A DNA stretch of 64,000 nucleotides from Sphingobacteriales bacterium 50-39 (GCA_001898505.1 MKTZ01000011.1:124001-188000), one strand, 5' to 3'. Positions 51,032 through 61,200 are shown, numbered from the stretch's first letter. The notes: a model not told the origin generated them from the letters alone. Translations and numbers: made by a program.

Positions 51032-52978
51032 ATGAGAAAGATACTCCTATTGTTGCTGGCCATCAGTACGCTGTCCTCCGCCTTTTCGCAAGACAACACG
51101 AACATTGCCATCATTCCGGCCCCTGTTAGCCTTATTCCCGGTCAGGGCCATTTCGTCCTGCCCAAGACCACAACCATCGGCATCGACGCTGCCGCCAATC
51201 AGGCCTCCTTTTCCCATACAATAGCGGACTTGCAAAAACAGCTGCATACCGCTACAGGATATAATATCGCTCCCGTCAAACCAGACGCCGCTGCCACCAT
51301 CCGTTTGAGTCTGAACAAAAAGCCCGAGACCGCCCTGGGCGACGAAGGCTATGATCTGACAGTCAACAACACCGGCATTACCATCAAAGCCAACAAGACA
51401 GCCGGTCTCTTCTATGGAGTACAGACCCTGCTGCAGCTGCTGCCAAAAGAGGTCGATAGCCGCACTCCCGTAAAAGGCATCGAATGGAGTATTCCCTGCG
51501 TCGCCATCCGCGACTATCCCCGCTTTGCCTGGCGTGGATTGATGCTGGACGTATCCCGGCACTTTTTCACCGTACAGGAGGTAAAGAATTTTATCGACCA
51601 GATGGTAAAATACAAATACAACCTCCTTCATTTCCACCTCACCGACGACGAAGGCTGGCGCATTGAAATAAAGAGCCTCCCCAGGCTTACGGAAGTAGGG
51701 GCATGGAATGTCCGCCGTGAAGGCCGCTTTGGCACTTTCTCCACCCCCACCCCCGATGAACCTCGTAATTACGGAGGCTTCTATACCCAAAACGACATCA
51801 AAGAGCTGGTCGCATATGCTAAGGACAAGTTCGTAGATATCCTCCCCGAAGTGGATATACCCGGTCATTCGATGGCCGCCATCGTATCCTATCCGGAACT
51901 TTCCTGCACTCCCGGCGCCGATAAATACCGCGTCATTTCAGGCGAAAAATTTATGAACTGGTACCCCGGCGGATTCTCCGCGATGGTGGACAATACCCTC
52001 TGCCCGGCCAACGAGAAAGTATATCCGTTCCTCGACAAAGTATTTACGGAAGTGGCCGCTCTCTTCCCCTTTGGCTATATCCATGTTGGAGGCGACGAGT
52101 GCGCCAAGAACTTTTGGGAGCAGAGTGACGCTATCAAACAGCTGATGACAAAAGAGGGCCTGAAGACCATGCAGGAAGTTCAGAGCTATTTTGAAAAGAG
52201 GGTGGAGAAGATCGTCGAGTCCAAAGGTAAAAAGGTCATTGGCTGGGATGAGATCCTCGAAGGAGGATTGGCGCCCAATGCCGCGGTTATGAGCTGGCGG
52301 GGTATAAAGGGAGGCATCGAAGCCGCCAAACAGGGTCACCAGGTCGTCATGAGCCCCACCACGTTTGTATATCTGGATTATATGCAGGGGGATGCCATTA
52401 TCGAGCCACCTGTTTACGCCACTCTCCGGCTCAATACTGCCTATTCCTTCGAACCCGTCCCCGACGGCGTCGATCCTTCCCTTATCAAGGGCGGACAGGC
52501 CAACCTTTGGACAGAGCAGGTATATAATACACGTCACCTGCAATACATGGTCTGGCCCCGCAGCCTCGCCGTCGCCGAATGTCTCTGGTCGCCCAAGGAG
52601 AAAAAGAACTGGAATGACTTCGTTCGCCGCACGGAAGCTACTTTCCAAAGAATGGACCTCCGTCAGGTGAAATACGCCCGTTCCATGTATGACGTGGGAT
52701 TTGCCGTAAAAAAAGACCCCAGCGCCAACGATTCTCTTTCCATCACATTGTCCACCGAGATAGAAGGTCTCGATATCTATTACAGTTTTGACAACAGCGA
52801 TCCCGACAACTTCTATCCAAAATATTCACAGCCCCTCACGGTGCCCAAGGATGCCGAGATGTTGAAAGTGATCACCTACCGGGATGGCAAACCCATTGGC
52901 CGGCAGCTCAACATGCCGGTCAACGAGCTGAAACATCGTGCCGGGATAAAGGAAAAACCCACTGCCCCTGTTGAATAA
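51032..52978 (+). CDS. Beta-N-acetylhexosaminidase, glycoside hydrolase family 20
   Basis: A 648-residue secreted enzyme. A signal peptide ends near residue 20. A GH20 N-terminal domain covers about 25-150, then the catalytic barrel with the D355-E356 pair in HVGGDECAKNFW, the catalytic residues of family 20. LHFHLTDDEGWRIEIK and ITYRDGKPIGRQLN lie in the expected places. The C-terminal ~90 residues form a chitobiase-type accessory domain. It removes terminal GlcNAc from chitin oligomers or glycans, which fits a polymer-degrading bacterium. Confidence 0.95.
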   Translation: MRKILLLLLAISTLSSAFSQDNTNIAIIPAPVSLIPGQGHFVLPKTTTIGIDAAANQASFSHTIADLQKQLHTATGYNIAPVKPDAAATIRLSLNKKPETALGDEGYDLTVNNTGITIKANKTAGLFYGVQTLLQLLPKEVDSRTPVKGIEWSIPCVAIRDYPRFAWRGLMLDVSRHFFTVQEVKNFIDQMVKYKYNLLHFHLTDDEGWRIEIKSLPRLTEVGAWNVRREGRFGTFSTPTPDEPRNYGGFYTQNDIKELVAYAKDKFVDILPEVDIPGHSMAAIVSYPELSCTPGADKYRVISGEKFMNWYPGGFSAMVDNTLCPANEKVYPFLDKVFTEVAALFPFGYIHVGGDECAKNFWEQSDAIKQLMTKEGLKTMQEVQSYFEKRVEKIVESKGKKVIGWDEILEGGLAPNAAVMSWRGIKGGIEAAKQGHQVVMSPTTFVYLDYMQGDAIIEPPVYATLRLNTAYSFEPVPDGVDPSLIKGGQANLWTEQVYNTRHLQYMVWPRSLAVAECLWSPKEKKNWNDFVRRTEATFQRMDLRQVKYARSMYDVGFAVKKDPSANDSLSITLSTEIEGLDIYYSFDNSDPDNFYPKYSQPLTVPKDAEMLKVITYRDGKPIGRQLNMPVNELKHRAGIKEKPTAPVE

Positions 52979-52984
52979 CTCCGG

Positions 52985-53020
52985 GAGCCGTAGGCGGCGG
53001 CTCGTCTGAAGACCAATTAC
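52985..53020 (-). repeat. Dispersed palindromic element, partial copy (E8)
   Basis: The hairpin GAGCCG/CGGCTC (52985-53003) is followed by GTCTGAAGAC and CAATTA, the right half of the family in minus orientation. It lies between the GH20 stop and the methyltransferase start and ends 11 bases before the latter. Confidence 0.65.
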
Positions 53021-53030
53021 CGCGCATTTT

Positions 53031-53798
53031 ATGAAGGATATCTTGGGACAGGCTATTGCCGATCATTTTCATCACAGCTCATCTGCAAAACTTCGGGTCC
53101 ATACCCGGTGGGGCCAGCGAGCAGATGGTCAACCCATAGGCAGCACAACGGAAATAATGCCCCTAAAGACCTATTTCCGCGATGCAGGTGATATGCCCGA
53201 GCTGGAATGGATCGCATTGCAACATTGTAGAGGCAAAATATTGGACATTGGCGCCGGAGCAGGCAGTCATTCCCTCTTGCTCCAAAGAATGGGACTGGAG
53301 GTGACGGCACTGGATATATCTCCGCTGAATGCAGCCATCATAAAGGAGAGGGGTGTAAAGAAAGTTCTTCGTCGTGATTTTTTCACACTTCAGCCCGGCC
53401 CGGGTGCTTCCAACGCTTCACGGCCCTCGACCCGAAAGGATGGCCGATACGATACGCTGCTCCTACTGATGAATGGCATCGGCCTGGTCGCCACACTGGA
53501 AGGCCTGCGCCTTTTTCTTCAAAAAGCACATGCCCTTCTCCGCCCCGGTGGCGCTCTTGTCTTCGACTCTTCCGACGTCGCTTATTTATTCCATGGCCGG
53601 CCTCCCAAAAAAGGACCTTATTACGGCGAGGTCAACTATCAATACGAATATCGTCGGCAGCGCACCGACTGGTTCAACTGGCTGTTTATCGACAAACGCA
53701 CCCTTCGTCGCATCGCTAAAAAAGAAGGATGGAAGATGCAAGTATTATGGGAAAACAAGTTCGACCAATACCTGGTGGAATTGAGGCCCGTCCAATAA
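53031..53798 (+). CDS. Class I SAM-dependent methyltransferase
   Basis: A 255-residue methyltransferase. Motif I is ILDIGAGAGSHSLLLQR, the strand-2 acid is in VTALDISPL, and the later segments TLLLLMNGIGLVATLEGLRL and LRPGGALVFDSSDV are typical. A low-complexity stretch (GPGASNASRPSTRK, about residue 123-136) interrupts the usual path between strand 3 and strand 4 and may be an insertion. Substrate unknown. Confidence 0.87.
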   Translation: MKDILGQAIADHFHHSSSAKLRVHTRWGQRADGQPIGSTTEIMPLKTYFRDAGDMPELEWIALQHCRGKILDIGAGAGSHSLLLQRMGLEVTALDISPLNAAIIKERGVKKVLRRDFFTLQPGPGASNASRPSTRKDGRYDTLLLLMNGIGLVATLEGLRLFLQKAHALLRPGGALVFDSSDVAYLFHGRPPKKGPYYGEVNYQYEYRRQRTDWFNWLFIDKRTLRRIAKKEGWKMQVLWENKFDQYLVELRPVQ

Positions 53799-53858
53799 CT
53801 GTCTGTCTGTCAAAAATACCCGGCCCCCCGGAACTCGTGGAGCATATAATTCCCTAAA

Positions 53859-55190
53859 TTGAGCGCAAATTTCAACGAACCATTGGACCTCTCCGAAGAA
53901 CAAATCCTGACCTTAGCCCCGGACGAATCTTCTAAAAAGTCCGGGAAAGACCTTGCCAACCCTTCCAAATGGGTCAGCAAAGCCATCAGTGCAAGAGCTC
54001 TCTGGGGCGAATGCCAGGGCAGCGGCAGCAAACCCTATCAAACACAGGTAGATCTTGCCAACCTGGCATTCAAGTGCTCCTGCCCCAGCCGCAAATTTCC
54101 CTGCAAGCATGGATTGGGACTCTTGCTGCTGTCCGCACGACAGCCCGGCCTCTTCCAACCAAGCGAAGAACCTCTTTGGGTCAGCGATTGGCTGAGCAAA
54201 AGAGTAGAAAAAGAAGAACGGCGGGCGGAAAAGAAAGAATCTGCCAAACCCGTCGACGAAGCCGCACATGCGAAAAGACAGCAGGCCCGTCAGCAAAAAG
54301 TGAGCGATGGCGTAGCAGAGCTCTTGTTATGGATAAAGGATATGATCCGGAGTGGTATTCACGCCCTCCCTGCCAAGGCACCCGCCTGGTGGGAAAATAT
54401 GGCCAGACGAATGGTAGACGCCCAGGCGCCTGGTCTCGCCAATATGGTCCGTACGCTGGGCAACACCAACTTTTACCGGACGGACTGGCAATCCGAATGT
54501 ACCGAACAGCTGTTACGCATTTACCTGTTAATATCCGGCTACCAATACTTCGATCAGCAGGACCCGTTGTTGCAGGCAGACATCAATAGCCAGCTGGGCT
54601 TTACCATCAACCAGGAAGAGCTAAAAGAAGCCGAAGGGATATTGGATACCTGGCTTGTCCTCGGCAAACAGAGTTCCGAAGACCAGGGTATAACGACAGA
54701 GCGGTATTGGCTCTTTGGCGCTACTACCCGCCGCTATGCGCTCATCCTCCAATTCATCGTACGGGGACAGGGAGCACAGCTTAGCCTGACACCCGGACTG
54801 CGCATTCGCGCCGAGCTGGTCTTTTTTCCTTCCACAGCCCCGCTACGCGCCCTGATCAAACGTCAGATACAAGCCGACACCAACAGCGACGGCCAAGGTT
54901 TTTCCAACTGGAAAGAGGTGGCAGATTCTACCACCGCAACGGTCTCCGTTCTGCCTTTCGATGGACCACGGCCTTATATAGTACATCGTCTGACCCCTGT
55001 ACTGCATGGACAGCAATGGTGGCTAAAAGACGAAGAGCAAACCCTTATGCCCATTAAAGAGAATTTTCGCCCCATCTGGAAAGTTCTATCGCTCAGTGGC
55101 GGGGAGCCGCTCGATATGGCGCTCATTGGAAAAGACAGGACATTTGAACCCATCGGCGTATGGCACGACCGTCAATATAAAATAATCTAA
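53859..55190 (+). CDS. SWIM zinc-finger protein, first gene of a yehLMPQ-like operon
   Basis: A 443-residue protein with a SWIM zinc finger at C73, C75, C82 and H84 (KCSCPSRKFPCKHGLG), flanked by long helical regions. There is a Lys/Glu/Arg-rich linker at about 115-155. It starts at a TTG; no ATG or GTG is available before the first conserved residues. The gene is followed after 16 bases by a DUF5691 gene, then MoxR, DUF5682 and VWA genes. In E. coli, YehQ is the SWIM protein of a similar set. Likely binds DNA or protein for the ATPase system. Confidence 0.85.
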   Translation: MSANFNEPLDLSEEQILTLAPDESSKKSGKDLANPSKWVSKAISARALWGECQGSGSKPYQTQVDLANLAFKCSCPSRKFPCKHGLGLLLLSARQPGLFQPSEEPLWVSDWLSKRVEKEERRAEKKESAKPVDEAAHAKRQQARQQKVSDGVAELLLWIKDMIRSGIHALPAKAPAWWENMARRMVDAQAPGLANMVRTLGNTNFYRTDWQSECTEQLLRIYLLISGYQYFDQQDPLLQADINSQLGFTINQEELKEAEGILDTWLVLGKQSSEDQGITTERYWLFGATTRRYALILQFIVRGQGAQLSLTPGLRIRAELVFFPSTAPLRALIKRQIQADTNSDGQGFSNWKEVADSTTATVSVLPFDGPRPYIVHRLTPVLHGQQWWLKDEEQTLMPIKENFRPIWKVLSLSGGEPLDMALIGKDRTFEPIGVWHDRQYKII

Positions 55191-55206
55191 CCCCTGCAGA
55201 CAAGAC

Positions 55207-56709
55207 ATGACCACTCCCTGGAACAATATTCTGCACACCGCCCTGCTAGGCACCGACAAACAATCCCTCCGGGCGGAGGAGCTGGGGGAAGATCTTTCTC
55301 CGATGGCAGAGCAGATAGTCACATCGGACAAAGAAGAAAAGTTCTTACAAATAGCAGCGCTGGCCTTTAACTACCGGCAGGCCGGTTTCATCCCACAACA
55401 TAAAGAAAGCGCACAGCTTTCAAAACCTACTCCCGAAGACAAGCCATATTGCAGCCCGCAGGCCATGCAGGTCCTGGCTGATGTGCTGGAGGAAGAGAAT
55501 ACAGCGTTATTGGCCTTGTGGCTGCAGCTTTGCCGCAACAGCGGACAACTCGCTCGACCAGAGATCCTGCCCGCACTCCTGCAGCGGTGCATTACACATA
55601 AACACCTTCGTGAGGATATCCTTACTTGCGGCGGACAACGGGCCCGCTGGCTGGCAACGCTGAACCCCGACTGGTCCATGCTGCCGGGATCGGAAGACTC
55701 AGCCGAACAACAATGGCAGACCGGCACACCCGAACAACGCCGGGATGTCTTACAACAATTGCATAAGTCCGATCCCGCCAGGGCGCTGGAATGGCTACAG
55801 GCCACCTGGGCGCAAGAGGATGTCAACAGCAAGACAGACCTGCTTCGAAGCCTTTCCGCGAGTCCTGGTCCCATAGACCTCCCTTTCCTGGAAGGACTTT
55901 CTGTCGACAAGAGTAAAAAGATCCGGGAGGAAGCGACACTCCTCCTGAAAAGGATACCCGCTTCCAATCTCATAAGAAAATACAGCGAAGCCTTGCAACA
56001 AAGGCTCAAACTAAAAAAAGAGCGGTCGCTGTTGGGGATGCTCTCCAAGACCGCGCTGGAGATTGTGCCGCCCGCCGACGGACAGGAGCTTTCACCCATC
56101 CTCGTTCAGTCGGGCATCGAAAAGCTGAGCAATAAGAAAGAGTATTCAGACGAAGAGTTTATCTGCTACCAGCTCATGTCGTATATTCCTTTGGACTTCT
56201 ATACCTCCCTCTGGCAAAAGACACCGGAGGAGGTGGTGAAGCTGTTCAACGACGACCCGCTGGGCAAAAAACTAATTCCGGCATTGGTGCTTTCTACCGT
56301 CCATTTTGCCGAGCCAAAACATGCGGTGCCGCTGATGCAGTTTTCATCTACCTTTTACCTGGACCTGTTGCCATTATTACAGCCACAGCAACAGGAGTTC
56401 TATAGTAACAAGTTTTTTGCGACATCACCGGATGCCATCATACAATATTCCACCCGCAGGGAGACTGAATGGGGACTGGAGCTGACAGAGTCTATCCTCC
56501 GCCATGCATCAAAAGATCCCTATCGATATAGCAAGATTTTTTTTAATAAGATCATAGCGCTGATCCCTGTGGGGGCCACGGCGGTATTGGATAAGATACA
56601 ACCAGATACACTTCCCGCAGGTGCATCCGGCAACTGGCCCTCTATCAGCGATGCTATTCGTACACTTCTTTTACTCAAAACCCAAACCATACAGGCCTTT
56701 AATAAATAA
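55207..56709 (+). CDS. DUF5691 family protein
   Basis: A 500-residue, largely helical protein with HEAT-like repeated helices (FLEGLSVDKSKKIREEATLL). The N-terminal NNILHTALLGTDKQ matches the family's start. No catalytic motif is visible. It lies 16 bases after the SWIM gene and 5 bases before the MoxR gene, so it is part of the operon. Relatives always seem to travel with this ATPase set, and a scaffold role is likely. Confidence 0.82.
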   Translation: MTTPWNNILHTALLGTDKQSLRAEELGEDLSPMAEQIVTSDKEEKFLQIAALAFNYRQAGFIPQHKESAQLSKPTPEDKPYCSPQAMQVLADVLEEENTALLALWLQLCRNSGQLARPEILPALLQRCITHKHLREDILTCGGQRARWLATLNPDWSMLPGSEDSAEQQWQTGTPEQRRDVLQQLHKSDPARALEWLQATWAQEDVNSKTDLLRSLSASPGPIDLPFLEGLSVDKSKKIREEATLLLKRIPASNLIRKYSEALQQRLKLKKERSLLGMLSKTALEIVPPADGQELSPILVQSGIEKLSNKKEYSDEEFICYQLMSYIPLDFYTSLWQKTPEEVVKLFNDDPLGKKLIPALVLSTVHFAEPKHAVPLMQFSSTFYLDLLPLLQPQQQEFYSNKFFATSPDAIIQYSTRRETEWGLELTESILRHASKDPYRYSKIFFNKIIALIPVGATAVLDKIQPDTLPAGASGNWPSISDAIRTLLLLKTQTIQAFNK

Positions 56710-56714
56710 TTCAT

Positions 56715-57791
56715 ATGTCAACGATCCTCCGTCAACACGCCGAACAACTCTATGCGCTCGAACTGGAAGAGCTGCGCAAACAGGACAGCGGCCAGCGGCC
56801 GCCAAGCTGGAAGCTCTCTCCTCAATCTGTAGTCGACTACCTGGTAGGCAAAAAGCTAAAGAACGGCTTCGAAGTCTCCCCCAAGTACATCGGTAACAAG
56901 CGCCTGATGGAAATAGCCGTCGCCACGCTCACCACAGACAGGGCGCTCCTGTTATACGGCCTCCCCGGCACAGCCAAAAGCTGGGTCAGCGAACACCTGT
57001 CGGCAGCCATCAGCGGCGACTCCACCATGATCATACAGGGTACAGCGGGTACTTCCGAAGAAGCCATCCGCTATGGCTGGAATTATGCCCGCCTCCTGGC
57101 AGAAGGTCCTTCCGAAAAGGCATTGGTGGAAACACCGGTCATGCGGGCTATGAAAGATGGCAAGATCGCCCGTATTGAAGAATTGACCCGCATCGGCGCC
57201 GACGTGCAGGATACCCTTATCACCATCCTCTCGGAAAAAACGCTGCCCATACCCGAGCTGAATACAGAGGTACAGGCCGTAAAAGGATTCAACGTCATTG
57301 CCACGGCGAACAATAGAGATAAAGGCGTCAATGAGCTGAGCAGCGCTCTCAAACGTCGCTTCAACACCGTCATCCTTCCTGTCCCGGATTCCATAGAAGA
57401 GGAGATAGACATCGTCCGCCGCAGGGTGGAGAGCTACGAAAAAGCAATGGAGCTACCCGCCGAACCACCGGCCTTACAGGAGATACGCCGCATTGTCACC
57501 ATCTTCCGCGAGCTGCGTAATGGCGTGACACAGGACGGCAAGACAAAGATCAAAGTACCCGGCGCCACACTCAGCACGGCAGAAGCTATTTCGGTAGTGA
57601 ACAACGGTCTTGCGATGGCAGCCTACTTCGGTGACGGCACCCTGAAAGCAGCCGATATCGCCGCCGGCATCATCGGCGCAGTAGTAAAAGACCCTGTACA
57701 GGACGCCATTGTCTGGAAAGAATATCTGGAGACGGTGGTAAAGACCAGGGACGATTGGAAAGATATTTACAGGGCCTGCCGCGACCTCTAA
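56715..57791 (+). CDS. MoxR-type AAA+ ATPase
   Basis: A 358-residue AAA+ protein. Walker A is GLPGTAKSW (82-90), Walker B lies in GKIARIEELTR, sensor 1 is in VIATANNRDKG, and the arginine-finger region is ALKRRFNTVILPVP. Length is close to E. coli YehL. MoxR ATPases usually act with a VWA partner as chaperones that install cofactors or remodel complexes; the VWA gene is two genes downstream. Tight spacing supports one transcript. Confidence 0.92.
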   Translation: MSTILRQHAEQLYALELEELRKQDSGQRPPSWKLSPQSVVDYLVGKKLKNGFEVSPKYIGNKRLMEIAVATLTTDRALLLYGLPGTAKSWVSEHLSAAISGDSTMIIQGTAGTSEEAIRYGWNYARLLAEGPSEKALVETPVMRAMKDGKIARIEELTRIGADVQDTLITILSEKTLPIPELNTEVQAVKGFNVIATANNRDKGVNELSSALKRRFNTVILPVPDSIEEEIDIVRRRVESYEKAMELPAEPPALQEIRRIVTIFRELRNGVTQDGKTKIKVPGATLSTAEAISVVNNGLAMAAYFGDGTLKAADIAAGIIGAVVKDPVQDAIVWKEYLETVVKTRDDWKDIYRACRDL

Positions 57792-57801
57792 ACTGACAAC
57801 A

Positions 57802-60054
57802 ATGGCTATTCATATCTTGGGTATACGACACCACGGACCCGGCTCAGCCAGGAATGTACAACGCTTCCTGCAGTCGGTGAAACCCGATATCGTTTTGGTG
57901 GAAGGCCCTCCCGAAGCAGACCCCATCCTGAAATGGGTAGGGCATGCAGAGCTTAAACCCCCTGTCGCCATTCTATGTTACAGGCAGGACGCGCCCCAAC
58001 AATCCGTTTTCTATCCTTTTGCCGAATTCTCCCCGGAATGGCAGGCTATCCTCTATGCACAAACGCAGCCTATTCCCGTCCGGTTCATCGACCTCCCGAT
58101 ATCACATCAGTTCGCGCTGGAGTCGCCTGCCGAACCCGCACAACCATCACGGCAAGCCGAATCCCTCGAGTCCGCGGTAGCGGACAATAATCCAGGCCGA
58201 CGCCCTACGGTCGCCGACCTTGCCACCGCCGCAGGTTTCGACAACCACGAAAAATGGTGGGAACATATGTTCGAGAACCGCAGCAGCAACGAACCCGTAT
58301 TCGACGCCGTCGCCGAGGCGATGCAGGCGCTCCGCGAAGTGCCGCAACCGGAGGAGGACAGGCCGGAAAAATGCCGGGAAGCCTATATGCGCCGTTCGAT
58401 CCGCCAGGCCGAAAGAGAGATGTTCCAGAACATCGCCGTCATCTGCGGAGCATGGCACGCCCCCGCCTTGTCCAATATGCCTCCCCGCAAAGAAGACGAC
58501 GAACTGCTAAAAAATCTTCCAAAGGTAAAGACAGACACGACCTGGATACCCTGGACCTACCAACGTCTCAGCTTTGCAAGCGGTTATGGCGCCGGTATAA
58601 GTTCTCCGGGCTGGTACGATCATATCTGGCATTATCCGGAAGACAACGGCATCCGCTGGATGGCCAGGGTCGCCAACCTCTTCCGCGATCAGCAGATGGA
58701 TACCTCCGTAGCCCATGTCATGGAAGCCGTACGCCTGGCGGGCGCCCTTGCCGCGCTGCGTGGACTACCCAAAGCAGGATTGGAAGAGCTGAACGAAGCC
58801 ACCCTCAGCGTTCTTTGCAATGGAGAGGACATCCTTCTGAGCCTGATCCAAAAAAAACTCATCGTCAGTGACAGGATAGGGGAGACCCCCACAGAAATAC
58901 CAAAGCCGCCTCTGCAGATGGACATAGAAAAGCTGCAGAAAAAGCTGCGGTTACCACCAGCGGCGGACTGGAAAGATTACACGCTCGATCTGAGAAAGGA
59001 CACCGACCTGGAAAGAAGCATTTTTTTACACCGCCTGCAGATGATAGGTATTAACTGGGGACAGCAGCAAACAGCCTCCGGCAAAGGGACCTTCAAAGAA
59101 CAATGGCGGCTGCAATGGGACCCGGGCTTCTCCATCGACATCATCGAAAAAGGCAGCTATGGCAATACCCTGGAAGAGGCCTCCAACGCCTTTGTCATAC
59201 GACAGGCCGAAGCTTCCACCTCACTGGGTGAAGTTACGCAGCTCCTGGAAAACGCACTGCCCGCCGAACTGTCCAGGGCCATCGACACGCTGATCCTTCG
59301 GGTCAATAACCTTGCCGCCGCCAGCGGAGATATACTGCAATTGATGAAGGCCCTTCCCTCACTGGCGGGTATCAGCCGGTATGGCAACGTGCGCAAGACA
59401 GATGCCGAACAGGTGCTGAGCATCGTAGACAGCATGGTCACCCGCATATGTATCAGCCTGCCCGCGGCCAGCACAGGCATCGACGAAGAGGCCGCCGCGA
59501 ATCTAAAAAACCTGATCACAGCCATCAACGAATCCCTGAATATTTTGCAGGACCAGTTGTTAACACAACAGTGGCAGCAGTCCATATCCGCCATCGCCCA
59601 TTCCACGCAAAGCGCGCCCCTTATTGCAGGCTATTGCACCCGGCTGTTGTCGGACCACCAGCTGCTCACCGGCCAGGACCTCGTAAAAGTCTTTTACTAT
59701 GCCATGTCCACCAGCACCGCTCCGGCAGACGCAGCAGCCTGGCTCGAAGGATTCCTGACAGGCTCCGGGTCCTTGCTCCTGGTAGACGAAGATCTTTGGG
59801 GCGTCGTCAATTCGTGGATGGGCGGCCTGGAGCCAGCAACATTCACCGATATTCTCCCGCTCCTTAGAAGAAGCTTTAGCCACCTCTCTCCCCCGGAAAG
59901 AAGACGGCTGGGAGAAAAAGCAAGGACAGGTGGGGGTAGCGCCATCCTGGCGACCTCCGAAACAGACATCGACCCGGCAAGGGGTCGTATGGGCATTCCC
60001 GTTGTATTGCAACTATTAGGGCTAAACCCAAAAATCTCGGTAAAGAATGGATAA
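57802..60054 (+). CDS. DUF5682 family protein
   Basis: A 750-residue protein whose start IHILGIRHHGPGSARNVQRF is the hallmark of the family. HHGPGS and a later VICGAWHAPAL resemble the histidine-rich motifs of EreA/TraB-like folds, and PDIVLVEGPPEADPIL fits the same pattern. E. coli YehM has 759 residues and a matching place in the operon. It may be a metal-dependent enzyme acting on the ATPase system's client; this is inference. It overlaps the VWA gene by 8 bases. Confidence 0.83.
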   Translation: MAIHILGIRHHGPGSARNVQRFLQSVKPDIVLVEGPPEADPILKWVGHAELKPPVAILCYRQDAPQQSVFYPFAEFSPEWQAILYAQTQPIPVRFIDLPISHQFALESPAEPAQPSRQAESLESAVADNNPGRRPTVADLATAAGFDNHEKWWEHMFENRSSNEPVFDAVAEAMQALREVPQPEEDRPEKCREAYMRRSIRQAEREMFQNIAVICGAWHAPALSNMPPRKEDDELLKNLPKVKTDTTWIPWTYQRLSFASGYGAGISSPGWYDHIWHYPEDNGIRWMARVANLFRDQQMDTSVAHVMEAVRLAGALAALRGLPKAGLEELNEATLSVLCNGEDILLSLIQKKLIVSDRIGETPTEIPKPPLQMDIEKLQKKLRLPPAADWKDYTLDLRKDTDLERSIFLHRLQMIGINWGQQQTASGKGTFKEQWRLQWDPGFSIDIIEKGSYGNTLEEASNAFVIRQAEASTSLGEVTQLLENALPAELSRAIDTLILRVNNLAAASGDILQLMKALPSLAGISRYGNVRKTDAEQVLSIVDSMVTRICISLPAASTGIDEEAAANLKNLITAINESLNILQDQLLTQQWQQSISAIAHSTQSAPLIAGYCTRLLSDHQLLTGQDLVKVFYYAMSTSTAPADAAAWLEGFLTGSGSLLLVDEDLWGVVNSWMGGLEPATFTDILPLLRRSFSHLSPPERRRLGEKARTGGGSAILATSETDIDPARGRMGIPVVLQLLGLNPKISVKNG

Positions 60055-61189
60055 CCATGAAGAACAGCTTCGCCGGTGGCGATTAATATTGGGAGGCCAG
60101 TCCAACGACGGCACAGGCCATACATTGCAAAACCGTGATATAGAAATGGACAAGGCGCTGGAAGCCCTCTATGACAGCACCCGTCAGGGCGGTCTGGGTC
60201 CTTCTTCTCCCAATGTAGCCCGCTGGCTGGGCGATATACGCAGTTTCTTTCCCTCCTCCGTAGTACAGGTCATGCAAAAGGACGCCCTGAAAAGACTGGA
60301 CCTTACCCGGATGCTGCTGGAAAAAGAAATGCTGGAAAACATCGAGCCGGATGTACACCTCGTAGCCTCGCTGATGACCCTTAGCCATGTCATTCCCGAC
60401 AAGACAAAAGACACAGCCCGCCAGGTCGTCCGAAAAGTAGTGGATGAATTGATGCGCAAGCTGGCCGAGCGTACCCGGCAGGCTATAACAGGCAGCCTCA
60501 ATCGCAGCACGCGCAACCGCCGCCCCCGCCATAATGAGATCAACTGGCCGGCAACGATCCAAAAGAACCTGAAACATTACCAGCCGGAGTACAAGACCAT
60601 CATCCCCGAGACGAAGATCGGCTATGGCCGTAAACGTACTTCCCTAAAAGATATCGTCCTTTGCCTGGACCAATCGGGTTCGATGGGCGCCTCCGTCGTA
60701 TACTCCGGCATCTTCGGTTCGGTCATGGCGTCCATCCCCGCCATACGGACCAAAATGGTGGTATTCGATACCGCCGTGGCGGATCTTACAGAAGAGCTGT
60801 CCGACCCCGTAGACCTGCTATTTGGCGTACAGCTGGGCGGCGGAACGGACATTCATGCGGCGCTTACATATTGCAGACAGATCATTACCAGGCCAGCAGA
60901 TACCGTTCTCGTATTGATAACAGATCTTTATGAAGGAGGTGACAATGCCGGTATGCGCAAACGGGCGGCCGAGCTGGTAGCCGCGGGTGTACAGCTTATC
61001 GTACTGCTGGCCCTGAACGATGACGGCGCACCAGGTTACGATCATGGCAATGCGCAATTCCTGTCGGACCTGGGTATCCCCGTTTTTGCCTGTACCCCCG
61101 ACAAATTCCCCGACCTCATGGCTGCTGCCCTCAACAAGCAGGACATCGGCCTCTGGGCGGCCAAAGAAGATCTTGTCCTAAAAAAATAA
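60047..61189 (+). CDS. VWA domain protein (YehP-like)
   Basis: A 380-residue protein. The N-terminal half is helical. The C-terminal von Willebrand A domain begins at about 203 with the MIDAS motif DQSGS (208-212) in DIVLCLDQSGSMG, then the conserved Thr-containing GGGTDIHAAL and LITDLYEGGDN. Length matches E. coli YehP. VWA proteins bind metal and a client; here the partner is the MoxR ATPase two genes upstream. It ends the operon; the GH5 gene is convergent. Confidence 0.9.
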   Translation: MDNHEEQLRRWRLILGGQSNDGTGHTLQNRDIEMDKALEALYDSTRQGGLGPSSPNVARWLGDIRSFFPSSVVQVMQKDALKRLDLTRMLLEKEMLENIEPDVHLVASLMTLSHVIPDKTKDTARQVVRKVVDELMRKLAERTRQAITGSLNRSTRNRRPRHNEINWPATIQKNLKHYQPEYKTIIPETKIGYGRKRTSLKDIVLCLDQSGSMGASVVYSGIFGSVMASIPAIRTKMVVFDTAVADLTEELSDPVDLLFGVQLGGGTDIHAALTYCRQIITRPADTVLVLITDLYEGGDNAGMRKRAAELVAAGVQLIVLLALNDDGAPGYDHGNAQFLSDLGIPVFACTPDKFPDLMAAALNKQDIGLWAAKEDLVLKK

Positions 61190-61200
61190 TTCTGGCGCTA

